Of a DNA stretch of 64,000 nt, positions 40,552 to 48,416 are shown piece after piece. Position 1 is the first letter of the stretch. Each line of letters starts with the position of its first letter. Made by a program: the position numbers and the translations under genes. The notes under the pieces are model-generated. The model was given only the letters and a program-made list of their open reading frames with translations. It had not been told where the DNA came from and ran no database searches. The stretch is taken from assembly GCA_937880755.1 (NCBI GenBank), contig CALGRX010000002.1, positions 1 through 64,000 of the forward strand. Direction: 5' to 3'. This DNA comes from an uncultured Clostridia bacterium (GTDB taxonomy: Bacteria; Bacillota; Clostridia; Christensenellales; UBA3700).

Positions 40552-42735
40552 TTAGCCCTCTATAATCTCTATTGGTGCCAATCTCATATTAAAGGTTTTT
40601 ACACCTAGTCCCGCAAATTCTATCCTTGCGTTTTCGCCAAGTATCTCCACTATTTTACCCTCGCCAAACCTCGAATGTTTGACTGCTTGTCCCACTTTGA
40701 ACTTGGACAAATCCCGTCCCTTTTCTGCGCTTGGGCGTGCGGTGGCAAAGGCAGGCGTAGGTCTGCCGATAGTAGTGTAATCTATCTTGCTCTTAGGCTC
40801 TTCGTAATACTGTCCGTAAGGCTTTTTGTCCTCGCGTTCTTTTTCAAGACCGCCCTCTTTCAAAAATCTACTTGCAAGGCCGTACTCTCTATGCCCGTAG
40901 CGAAAACGGCTAAACGCGTTGGTGAGATAGAGTCTCTCTTTGGCTCTGGTCACAGCGACGTACATAATGCGTCTTTCCTCTTGCAAAGCCTCGTCATCGG
41001 CAAGGGCGCTGGTTACAGGAAAAAGTCCGTCCTCAAGTCCCACCACGAATACACACCTAAACTCCAACCCCTTGACGCCGTGCACGGTAGCCAAAGTTAC
41101 GCTGTCTTCGTCGTCGTTTCTATCACTGTCCGTCAATAGCGAAACCGACTGCAAAAAGTCCTCTAGCATTGGATTTTCGTTGTCGCGACAATACTCTTTG
41201 ACCGCCGTAACGAAGTCGTCTATATTGTCAAGTCGATTGGCGTCCTCAGCCACCTTTTTGTCATAAGCCGACTCAAAATCAATTATCTCTCTAGCTAGGT
41301 CAATAAAACCGCCTAGAGGTGCGTTTTTTACGTTTTCCAATCTAATTATGACGTCGCTGAACTTAGCTATATTGTTGGCCGCCGCCGAGGGAAGTCCCAA
41401 AGAATGCACCTTTTTGATAGCGTCGTACAGTCTGAGTCCGTGCTCTTGCGCCGCCTGCATAATCTTGGAGATTGCGCCGTCGCCTATACCCCTCTTAGGC
41501 GTATTGATGACCCTCAAAATGCTCTCGCTGTCACTAGGATTGGCAATAAACTTGAGATAAGCAAGGAAGTCTTTGATTTCCTTTCGCTCAAAGAACTTGT
41601 TGCCACCCACAATCTTGTACGGATAGTTGTATAGAGCTAACTTTTCTTCAAAAGAACGTGATATAGAGTTGGCGCGATATAGTACGGCAAAGTCACTGAA
41701 TTTGTAGCCGTTGTAGCGCATGAGCGAGGTGATTTGCTCTATTACGTAGTCGGCCTCCGCCTTTTCGTCACCCAAAGAACGATAAATTACCCCCGTACCC
41801 TTATCTCCCGCAGTCCAAAGATTTTTGCCTACTCTGCCGTTGTTGTTGGCGATAATTTTGTTGGCTATCGCTAAGATATTGCCGGTCGAACGATAGTTTT
41901 GTTCCAACTTGTACAGTCTACAGCCCGCATACTGCTCGTAAAATTTCTTGACGTTGTCCACCTCAGCCCAACGCCAGCCGTATATGCTTTGGTCGTCGTC
42001 ACCCACGGCAAAGACGTTGCCGTACTTCATTGCTAGCATACGAACGAGCATATATTGAATGCGGTTGGTGTCTTGGAATTCGTCAACGTGAATATATCTA
42101 AATCTTTCTTGATACTTTTGGAGTATATCGGGACGAGAGGTAAAAAGCTTGACAGTCTTGAGTAATAAGTCGTCAAAGTCGAGAGCGTTGTTGTCCACCA
42201 AAGTCTGCTCGTAAGCCTTGTAAATCTCGGTTATCAGCGAGCTATTGTGCTCTAGCTTTATTCTTTCGCCGTAGGCCTCGGGGTCGAGCGCATGGTTTTT
42301 GGCGTTGGATATATGCCAACGCACGGTCTTATAAAAGTCCTTCTCCGTATCTATACCCATATCGCCCACTATGCGCTTGATTATCTTGGTGCAATCCGCG
42401 TCGTCGTATATGGTAAAGTTGGGACTAAAGCCGTCTAAGGACTCTATCTCGGCACGCAAAATGCGAGCGCATAACGCGTGAAAAGTAGCGATAGTCACTT
42501 CGCTCCTACCCGTCACTTGATACACTCTCTCCTTCATCTCGCCCGCCGCTTTGTTGGTAAAGGTTATGGCGAGAATATGATGAGGCGCAACACCCTTTTC
42601 TTCGATAAGATAGGCTATGCGATAAGTAAGCACACGCGTCTTTCCACTGCCTGCGCCTGCCAAAACAAGTACCGCGCCTTCCGTGTCGACGACGGGTTTT
42701 AGTTGTTCGGGATTGAGCAATTCGGTATAATCCAT
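40552..42735 (-). CDS. pcrA: ATP-dependent DNA helicase PcrA/UvrD
   Basis: A 727-residue superfamily 1 helicase for repair and for removing recombinase filaments. In order: Q motif LLNPEQLKPV, Walker A AGAGSGKTR (about 27-35), VDEFQDTN (motif II), GDDDQSIYGWR (III), LEQNYRST, VHGVKGLEF (V) and YVAVTRAKERLYL (VI). The C-terminal end holds the Tudor-like RNA polymerase-binding module (VGQAVKHSRFGEGKIVEI). I start at ATG 42735, with GGAGGAAG just upstream; the longer in-frame start at 42786 has no ribosome site. Confidence 0.96.
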   Translation of the reverse strand: MDYTELLNPEQLKPVVDTEGAVLVLAGAGSGKTRVLTYRIAYLIEEKGVAPHHILAITFTNKAAGEMKERVYQVTGRSEVTIATFHALCARILRAEIESLDGFSPNFTIYDDADCTKIIKRIVGDMGIDTEKDFYKTVRWHISNAKNHALDPEAYGERIKLEHNSSLITEIYKAYEQTLVDNNALDFDDLLLKTVKLFTSRPDILQKYQERFRYIHVDEFQDTNRIQYMLVRMLAMKYGNVFAVGDDDQSIYGWRWAEVDNVKKFYEQYAGCRLYKLEQNYRSTGNILAIANKIIANNNGRVGKNLWTAGDKGTGVIYRSLGDEKAEADYVIEQITSLMRYNGYKFSDFAVLYRANSISRSFEEKLALYNYPYKIVGGNKFFERKEIKDFLAYLKFIANPSDSESILRVINTPKRGIGDGAISKIMQAAQEHGLRLYDAIKKVHSLGLPSAAANNIAKFSDVIIRLENVKNAPLGGFIDLAREIIDFESAYDKKVAEDANRLDNIDDFVTAVKEYCRDNENPMLEDFLQSVSLLTDSDRNDDEDSVTLATVHGVKGLEFRCVFVVGLEDGLFPVTSALADDEALQEERRIMYVAVTRAKERLYLTNAFSRFRYGHREYGLASRFLKEGGLEKEREDKKPYGQYYEEPKSKIDYTTIGRPTPAFATARPSAEKGRDLSKFKVGQAVKHSRFGEGKIVEILGENARIEFAGLGVKTFNMRLAPIEIIEG

Positions 42736-42795
42736 ACTTCCTCCAAAGTCTTGGTATATTATACCATATTGCCAAGTGTTTATCAATCACTTATA

Positions 42796-43116
42796 CTATT
42801 TTGTTATCTTTTCTTTGACGTATCTATCCTTGAGTTGTTTGTACCATTTAGAGGTCTGCAAGACCATACGTTGTTTGTTGACTTCGTCGTCAATTTTGAC
42901 GATAACGAGGTCGTCGATAATTCTTCCGATAGGATTGGTAGTGATTTCTTGCCCTTCCATCATCTTTTCTACCGTCTTGTACGCAATATCTTCGCGTGAC
43001 TTGTAGAAAGAACGCGCAATAATTTCTTTTCGCTGTTCTTTTTCGTGCTTAGCTTGCAAGCGAATTTTGGCTTGTTTTGCCAAAAAATGCAAAGAAGAAT
43101 CATGAGAGTCTTGCAT
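42796..43116 (-). CDS. Conserved-looking hypothetical protein
   Basis: A 106-residue soluble protein with a strong TAGGAGG ribosome site. The first half is helical and very basic/acidic (QAKIRLQAKHEKEQRKEIIARS), suggesting a coiled coil or RNA-binding helix. The second half has VEKMMEGQEITTNPIGRIIDDLV and ends with a basic WYKQLKDRYVKEK. No known family is recognised. It stands 60 bases upstream of pcrA on the same strand. Ribosome site and composition make it real; function is open. Confidence 0.65.
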   Translation of the reverse strand: MQDSHDSSLHFLAKQAKIRLQAKHEKEQRKEIIARSFYKSREDIAYKTVEKMMEGQEITTNPIGRIIDDLVIVKIDDEVNKQRMVLQTSKWYKQLKDRYVKEKITK

Positions 43117-43581
43117 ATATCCTCCTAAAAAAACGTATTATATTTAATTTTGTACCTGAAATACTTTTGACAACTATATAATACTATTTTTGTCGCATTG
43201 TTGCAAGCAAAATTTGAAAATTTTTCAAATTTCTAAAAAATAGTCCAAAACCCCTATTTTTCGATAAAAAACGAAAATTAAAAGGCAAATTTTGCGTGTT
43301 TTTTGCAGATTTTTGTTGTAATTTGTATAATTATATATAATAAATTTGAATTTTGTTCAAATTTTACGCAAGCAAGTAACCACCTCTACCACTCTAATCG
43401 TTGCATTTTCTAAATATGACACGCCCCGACTAAGCTCTTAAAAGAATAATTCGCTACTTTCACAAAGAAGACATTTGACACTATCTAATAATACGACCTA
43501 ACTACGCTACCCAATACCAACGACGCTACGTTTCTATGTGATAAAAAAAATCGACCCGCAACTATCGTTGCGGGTATGACT
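43117..43581. other. AT-rich intergenic region with two identical-format palindromes
   Basis: No gene was recognised in 465 bases. It holds two AAATTTGAA-N5-TTCAAATTT palindromes (43210-43232 and 43342-43364). It also has a possible + promoter, TTGTTG-N17-TATAAT, ending just before the second palindrome, with no gene downstream on +. The part at 43375-43545 is less AT-rich but has stops in all frames. Confidence 0.5.
43542..43575 (-). terminator. Terminator of rpsU
   Basis: ACCCGCAA (43554-43561) pairs with TTGCGGGT (43568-43575); the minus strand then reads CGATTTTTTTT. Confidence 0.9.
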
Positions 43582-43758
43582 TTAGGCTTTGTTTCTCTTG
43601 CGAGCTGCTTCTGCCTTTTTCTTACGCTTTACGCTTGGTTTTTCATAGGCTTCACGCTTACGCAATTCTCCGATAATGCCGTCTCTAGCACATTTACGCT
43701 TAAATCTTCTGATAGCACTATCCAAAGACTCGTTTTCTCCAACTTTTACCGTAGACAT
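43582..43758 (-). CDS. rpsU: 30S ribosomal protein S21
   Basis: A 58-residue ribosomal protein with the family pattern VGENESLDSAIRRFKRKCA, then GIIGELRKREAYEKPSVKRK and a Lys/Arg-rich tail. AAAGGGGG stands seven bases before the ATG. It follows hinT-mtaB, as in many Bacillota, and ends at a strong terminator. Confidence 0.96.
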   Translation of the reverse strand: MSTVKVGENESLDSAIRRFKRKCARDGIIGELRKREAYEKPSVKRKKKAEAARKRNKA

Positions 43759-43841
43759 GATTTCGCCCCCTTTCCGCTATCCGGAAATATTCTTCTATAT
43801 CTTACCCTAATATCTTGGTCTTGTCAAACGATTTTTACTAG

Positions 43842-44180
43842 TTATCCCATTTTTTCGTCGAGTTGTCTGCCACCAAGTAAATGCAAATGCAAGTGAGACA
43901 CGCTTTGACAGCCGTGCTTACCCTTGTTGGTGATTATTCTAAATCCGTCGTCAAGTCCGTTGTCCCCGCCAATCTCGGCAAGCTTTTTCATCATTTTACC
44001 CACGACCACCGCTCTTTCGTCATTGAGTTCCGCTACCGAAGCAAAGTGCTCCTTAGGTATAGCAAGCAAATGCACGGGCGCTTGAGGATTGACGTCTTTG
44101 ATGACGATAAACTCTTCGTCCTCGTATACTTTGCTACTTGGGATTTCCCCTTTGATTATTTTACAAAAAATGCAGTCCAT
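43842..44180 (-). CDS. hinT: HIT-family purine nucleoside phosphoramidase HinT
   Basis: A 112-residue nucleotide-binding hydrolase. The N-terminal CIFCKIIKGEIPSSKVYED and the catalytic histidine triad SHLHLHLLGG (about 94-103) are diagnostic. I start at ATG 44180, with GGAG upstream, rather than at 44201. It lies between mtaB and rpsU in the tRNA/ribosome cluster. Confidence 0.95.
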   Translation of the reverse strand: MDCIFCKIIKGEIPSSKVYEDEEFIVIKDVNPQAPVHLLAIPKEHFASVAELNDERAVVVGKMMKKLAEIGGDNGLDDGFRIITNKGKHGCQSVSHLHLHLLGGRQLDEKMG

Positions 44181-44222
44181 ATTATTCTCCTTCGTTGGCA
44201 AGTAATATTGCCGTACTCGTTA

Positions 44223-45464
44223 TTATATCGTTTTGCACACCAAAACGCCGTCTACAATTCTTTCTCCTACCGCTTGCACAAGTTGGTCGACATCCGCGCT
44301 CGCTACCTTGCATCTAATATATTCTCTACTGTAGCCTTCGGCGTACTTGCCGTCGCTGACTTCCGTCAAAATCTCCACTTCTTTTCCTATAAACTTATTT
44401 AGATACTCGTCTCTGCACTTGCGAGCGATAGCGCCAAGGCTCTCCTTGCGTTGTTTTACGCTTTCGACGTCAACCCTTTTCATCTTGCTAGCAACCGTGC
44501 CTTTGCGAGAAGAATAAGGAAAGACGTGTACTTGTCCAAAGCCCACCTTAGCCACGAAGTCTTCCGTCTCTTGAGCTTGCTCCGTCGTCTCGGTAGGGAA
44601 TCCTACGATTACGTCGGTAGTGATATTGGCGTTGGGGTAATACTTACGCACTAGCTCTACCTTGTCTAGATATTGCGCGGTCGTATATTTTCTATTCATC
44701 TTCTTGAGCACGCCGTCGCTTCCGCTCTGAAGGCTTAGGTGGAATTGCGGGCAAAAGCTCTTTAGTTTTTGCGTTGCAGACAACAGTCGGTCATCGACTA
44801 CCGACCACTCCAACGAGCCGAGCCTAATACGACACTCTACGTCCGTCAAAGCCTCGATAAGTTCGGTGAGCGAAGTACCCGTATCCAAGCCAAACGACGA
44901 CATATCTATGCCCGTCAACACTATTTCGTGACAAGAGTTTTGTAGTCTACGGCACTCATCTACCACCGAGGATAGACTGCGCGAGCGACTTCTGCCCCTA
45001 AGATACGGGATAAGACAGTAGGAGCAAAAGTTGTTGCATCCGTCCTGTATTTTGACGTAAGCCCTCGTACGCTCTACGATTGCCTCGAAGTCGTCCTCGT
45101 ATTGCGTAGGCAAGGCGCTGACTACCACGCCCGTATCTTGCAATTTGTCCACTAGACTTGCCTTGTCGGCAACGCCCGACACGTAGGTAACGCCCTTTTT
45201 GGTTTCAAACTGCTCGGCGTTGTTTTGTGAAGCGCAACCGCACACCACAATCTTAGCGTCGGGATTGCACGCCAAACACCTCGATACGTATTGTCTAGAC
45301 TTACGTTCCGCCTCGTTGGTGACGGCGCACGTATTGAGAATATATACCTCTGCCCATTGCAAGTCCTCGACCACCTCGTGACCTCTCTTTCTGAGTTCTC
45401 CCGTCAAGCAGTCACACTCGTATTGATTGACCTTGCAACCGAGGTTGCATACGGCGATTTTCAT
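44223..45464 (-). CDS. mtaB: tRNA t6A37 methylthiotransferase MtaB
   Basis: A 413-residue radical SAM enzyme that makes ms2t6A37 in ANN-reading tRNAs. Visible are the N-terminal cluster domain (NLGCKVNQYECD; LNTCAVTNEAERKSRQ; VVCGCASQ), the radical SAM motif CNNFCSYCLIPYLRGRSRSR and a C-terminal TRAM domain. I start at ATG 45464, which overlaps the rsmE stop as ATGA and has GGGAG upstream; the frame is open to 45527 without support. Confidence 0.95.
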   Translation of the reverse strand: MKIAVCNLGCKVNQYECDCLTGELRKRGHEVVEDLQWAEVYILNTCAVTNEAERKSRQYVSRCLACNPDAKIVVCGCASQNNAEQFETKKGVTYVSGVADKASLVDKLQDTGVVVSALPTQYEDDFEAIVERTRAYVKIQDGCNNFCSYCLIPYLRGRSRSRSLSSVVDECRRLQNSCHEIVLTGIDMSSFGLDTGTSLTELIEALTDVECRIRLGSLEWSVVDDRLLSATQKLKSFCPQFHLSLQSGSDGVLKKMNRKYTTAQYLDKVELVRKYYPNANITTDVIVGFPTETTEQAQETEDFVAKVGFGQVHVFPYSSRKGTVASKMKRVDVESVKQRKESLGAIARKCRDEYLNKFIGKEVEILTEVSDGKYAEGYSREYIRCKVASADVDQLVQAVGERIVDGVLVCKTI

Positions 45465-46189
45465 ATATTCATTTCTCCCGACTCGTACTCTATCAATGCG
45501 CAAGTGGCTATGGCAGCCGTTTCGCATCTCAAAATGCGTTTACCAAGGCTGACGATATTGGCGCGGACTTGTTTTGCTCTCTCTACTTCACTCTCGTCAA
45601 ATCCGCCCTCGCTACCAATGATTATCGCGATAGACCCCGCGTCTTTTAGTCCCTCGATATCGCCTATTCTACCCACGGTGGCGTTTTCGTAAGGCATGAC
45701 GATTATATCGCACTTAGACGCTTCTACCAACATATCGTCGTAGTCAACGATATCGTCTACCGCGACTCTCTTGCTTCGTCCACACTGCTTACAGGCTTGC
45801 AAAGCAATCTTATCCAATCTTTCCCTATTAAACTTGCTCTCCGACACGTATTGCGAGCGAAAAGGCAAAAATTCGCTCACGCCGAGTTCTACGCCCTTTT
45901 GAATGATAATATCGAGTTTGTCGCCCTTAGGCAAAGCTTGGCACAGCACTATTTTCTTGGTTGGTTCGGCTCGATTGACCACGGCTAAATCTATTCTCGC
46001 TACGGCGTAGTCCTTGTTGATAGCGGTGATGGTACACTCGTATTCCGTAGGCTCGTCAAGGCACACTATTGCCTTGTAGCCCACCTTGTAGCGCAAAACT
46101 TTGGTGAGGTGTATAAACTCCTCGCCACGTATAATTATCTCACTATCTCGCCTATCGCAAGGCTCGGCAAAAAATCTTCTTATCTCCAT
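45461..46189 (-). CDS. rsmE: 16S rRNA (uracil-1498-N3)-methyltransferase
   Basis: A 242-residue SPOUT enzyme methylating U1498 of 16S rRNA. The N-terminal MEIRRFFAEP and PUA-like part precede the knotted SAM site (IIIGSEGGFDESEVE; LGKRILRCETAA). The start at 46189 matches the family's usual first residues; an in-frame ATG at 46216 inside prmA is possible. The usual prmA-rsmE-mtaB order is kept. Confidence 0.94.
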   Translation of the reverse strand: MEIRRFFAEPCDRRDSEIIIRGEEFIHLTKVLRYKVGYKAIVCLDEPTEYECTITAINKDYAVARIDLAVVNRAEPTKKIVLCQALPKGDKLDIIIQKGVELGVSEFLPFRSQYVSESKFNRERLDKIALQACKQCGRSKRVAVDDIVDYDDMLVEASKCDIIVMPYENATVGRIGDIEGLKDAGSIAIIIGSEGGFDESEVERAKQVRANIVSLGKRILRCETAAIATCALIEYESGEMNI

Positions 46190-47109
46190 TGTACCGTCAT
46201 ACGCAACGCAACCCATTCGCCTTGCTCTAATCTCTCTACGATTTGATATCCCTTACTCTCGAAGGCACTCTCTACGTCTACCTTTCTATCTTTGATTATA
46301 CCCGACACTATTATATCTTTACCGCTCTTGACGTATTTGCCGAGGTCGCTCGACAAGCCTATCAGCACGTCGGCGGTGATATTGGCAATCACCACGTCGT
46401 ACTTGGACGAAGTCTTGTCCAAGAGGTTGGCACTATCTATATTCATCTTGTCCGCCACACCGTTGAGAGTAGCGTTTTCTTTGGCTACTCTTACGGCTTC
46501 GGGATCTATATCGTAGGCGTCCACCTTGTATGCACCTAATTTTACGGCTACGATACCGAGTATTCCGCTACCCGTACCCACGTCAACCACCCTCTTGCCC
46601 TCGATCCCTATGCTTTGCATGAGGCGTATACACATAGAAGTCGTCTCGTGTTGTCCCGAGCCAAAAGCCGTACCTGCGTCTATAAGCACCGTCTTGTCGT
46701 CTACCTCACCCTCTATCCAACTTGGACGAATAGTTATCTCACCTAGAGTGATTGGCTTTTGCGTCTCTTTCCACTTCTCGACCCAATCGTTGTCGTCAGT
46801 CTCGGCTATGTTATAGCTTAGTTCTCCTAAGTCAAACGGAGAATTTTCCTTCAAAAATTGTAGCCTTTTATCCAACTGTGCGAGTATATCGTCCAATTCG
46901 TCGGGCGTAAAGTAGCCTTTGACGTACACGTCGTCGCCTTGACTTAGCACTTCGTCCGACACGTAGTCGTACAATACCTCTCCCTCCAATTCCTTGAAGT
47001 CGTTGAGGTCGTATATTCCCACACCCTTAGAGCCGAGGTCTTGCATTATATCCGCCACCAATTCGCTGGCTTCGCTCGTCGTCTTGATTGCAATTTCTTC
47101 TAATATCAT
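46180..47109 (-). CDS. prmA: Ribosomal protein L11 methyltransferase
   Basis: A 309-residue enzyme trimethylating L11. The substrate-binding N-terminal domain precedes the SAM domain with DAGTAFGSGQHETT (about 174-187), VVDVGTGSGILGIVAVKLGA and a later IANITAD. It has its own promoter after the dnaJ terminator, with the -10 box only nine bases before the ATG and no ribosome site. It is therefore separated from heat-shock control. Confidence 0.95.
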   Translation of the reverse strand: MILEEIAIKTTSEASELVADIMQDLGSKGVGIYDLNDFKELEGEVLYDYVSDEVLSQGDDVYVKGYFTPDELDDILAQLDKRLQFLKENSPFDLGELSYNIAETDDNDWVEKWKETQKPITLGEITIRPSWIEGEVDDKTVLIDAGTAFGSGQHETTSMCIRLMQSIGIEGKRVVDVGTGSGILGIVAVKLGAYKVDAYDIDPEAVRVAKENATLNGVADKMNIDSANLLDKTSSKYDVVIANITADVLIGLSSDLGKYVKSGKDIIVSGIIKDRKVDVESAFESKGYQIVERLEQGEWVALRMTVQWR

Positions 47110-47118
47110 AGTGACTTA

Positions 47119-47147
47119 ATTATAATATAAGGCAATCGCAAAATCAA
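47119..47147 (-). promoter_or_regulatory. prmA promoter close to the start codon
   Basis: On minus: TTGATT (47142-47147), 17 bases, TATAAT (47119-47124), then nine bases to the ATG. The transcript should have a leader of only a few bases. Confidence 0.7.
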
Positions 47148-47193
47148 GTGATAACTATCCAATCTCAACCTTTTATCTCTTAGCAAAACGCAT

Positions 47194-47224
47194 AAAAAAA
47201 CTCGCCTTGTTGCCAAAGCGAGTT
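47194..47224 (-). terminator. Terminator of the heat-shock operon
   Basis: AACTCGC (47199-47205) pairs with GCGAGTT (47218-47224); the minus strand continues in TTTTTTT. Confidence 0.85.
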
Positions 47225-47231
47225 ATTTCGT

Positions 47232-48356
47232 TTATTTCTTGTTATATTTTTTGATGAGCGGATATTGTGAGTCGCCGAGACTGTCCTCAAACTCTCTAAG
47301 CAGTTTGAGTTGTTTGCTTGACAAGTTCTTAGGCGTCTCGACCTTGATGGTCACGTATAGGTCGCCGTAGGAGTCCTTGCGCAACATCTTCATTCCGTAG
47401 CCCCTGAGCCTTATCTTTGTACCCGACTGAGTGCCTTGTGGTACTTTGAATTTGGCAGTACCCTTCAACGTTTTGATTTCTACGTCCACACCGCAAGCGG
47501 CGTCGTAATAGCCGATAGGATATTCGGTATAAAGGTCTGAGCCGACACGCTTGAAGTCGGGACTATCCAAAACGTAGAGAACGAGCACTAGGTTGCCCTT
47601 TGGTCCGCCGTTGCGACCGCAGTTGCCCTCGCCTCTTATCGTCATATTGATACCGCTGTCCACTCCCGCAGGTATGTTGACGGTTACGCTAGCTTCCTTT
47701 CTCACGTAGCCCGCGCCACGACACGTCGAACACTTTTCTTCCACAATCTTGCCCTTACCGCCACAGTGAGGACACACCGTCTGCACGATTTGTTGTCCAA
47801 ACAAAGTGTTTTGGGTCTTGCGAATAGTACCCGTGCCGTTACAATGAGGACAAACCTTGACGGACGAGCCGGATTTAGCGCCCGTTCCGCCACAAGAAGA
47901 ACACGTTTCGTCACGGCTAACCCTTATCGTCTTCTTCACGCCGTTGTAGGCTTCCTCAAAGCTCAAAGTAACTTTGACTTGAATATCGTCGCCTTGTCTA
48001 GGTGCGTTAGGGTTGCTTCGACCGCCACCTCCGAAACCGCCGAAGAATGAATTGAGGATATCCTCGAATCCGCCTCCGAAACCGCTCGCGTCGCCTCCGC
48101 CAAAGCCACCGAAACCTTGAGGTCCGTTTTCGTCGCCGTATTGGTCGTAATTAGCCCTCTTGTCCTTGTCGCTGAGCACTTCGTAAGCGTGGTTGATTTC
48201 TTTAAACTTGGCTTCGGCATCCTTTTTCTCCGCCTCGGTTGCGTTAGCAAACCTATCGGGGTGCAATTTGATAGCAAGTTTTCGATAAGCCTTTTTGATT
48301 TCGTCCTCGCTTGCGCCCTTGGACACGCCTAATATTTCGTATAAATCCTTTGCCAT
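47232..48356 (-). CDS. dnaJ: Chaperone protein DnaJ
   Basis: A 374-residue co-chaperone. The J domain carries HPD (about 33-35, KLHPDRF). A Gly/Phe-rich stretch follows (about 78-118), then four CxxCxGxG-type zinc repeats (CSSCGGTGA, CPHCNGTG, CPHCGGKG, CSTCRGAG) and the substrate-binding C-terminal domains. It stimulates the DnaK ATPase. A strong hairpin separates it from dnaK, and the operon terminator follows. Confidence 0.97.
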   Translation of the reverse strand: MAKDLYEILGVSKGASEDEIKKAYRKLAIKLHPDRFANATEAEKKDAEAKFKEINHAYEVLSDKDKRANYDQYGDENGPQGFGGFGGGDASGFGGGFEDILNSFFGGFGGGGRSNPNAPRQGDDIQVKVTLSFEEAYNGVKKTIRVSRDETCSSCGGTGAKSGSSVKVCPHCNGTGTIRKTQNTLFGQQIVQTVCPHCGGKGKIVEEKCSTCRGAGYVRKEASVTVNIPAGVDSGINMTIRGEGNCGRNGGPKGNLVLVLYVLDSPDFKRVGSDLYTEYPIGYYDAACGVDVEIKTLKGTAKFKVPQGTQSGTKIRLRGYGMKMLRKDSYGDLYVTIKVETPKNLSSKQLKLLREFEDSLGDSQYPLIKKYNKK

Positions 48357-48368
48357 AAATTCTCCAAA

Positions 48369-48398
48369 AACGTAGCCTACGCTATGATAGGCTACGTT
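48369..48398 (-). other. Intercistronic hairpin between dnaK and dnaJ
   Basis: AACGTAGCCTA (48369-48379) pairs perfectly with TAGGCTACGTT (48388-48398) with an 8-base loop and no T-run. It may stabilise the upstream dnaK mRNA or partly terminate. Confidence 0.65.
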
Positions 48399-48416
48399 GA
48401 TGCGCTGTTAGTAGTA

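Noticed and set aside
43375..43545. Degraded gene upstream of rpsU
   Set aside because: Base composition hints at former coding, but all six frames have early stops and no family similarity is seen.
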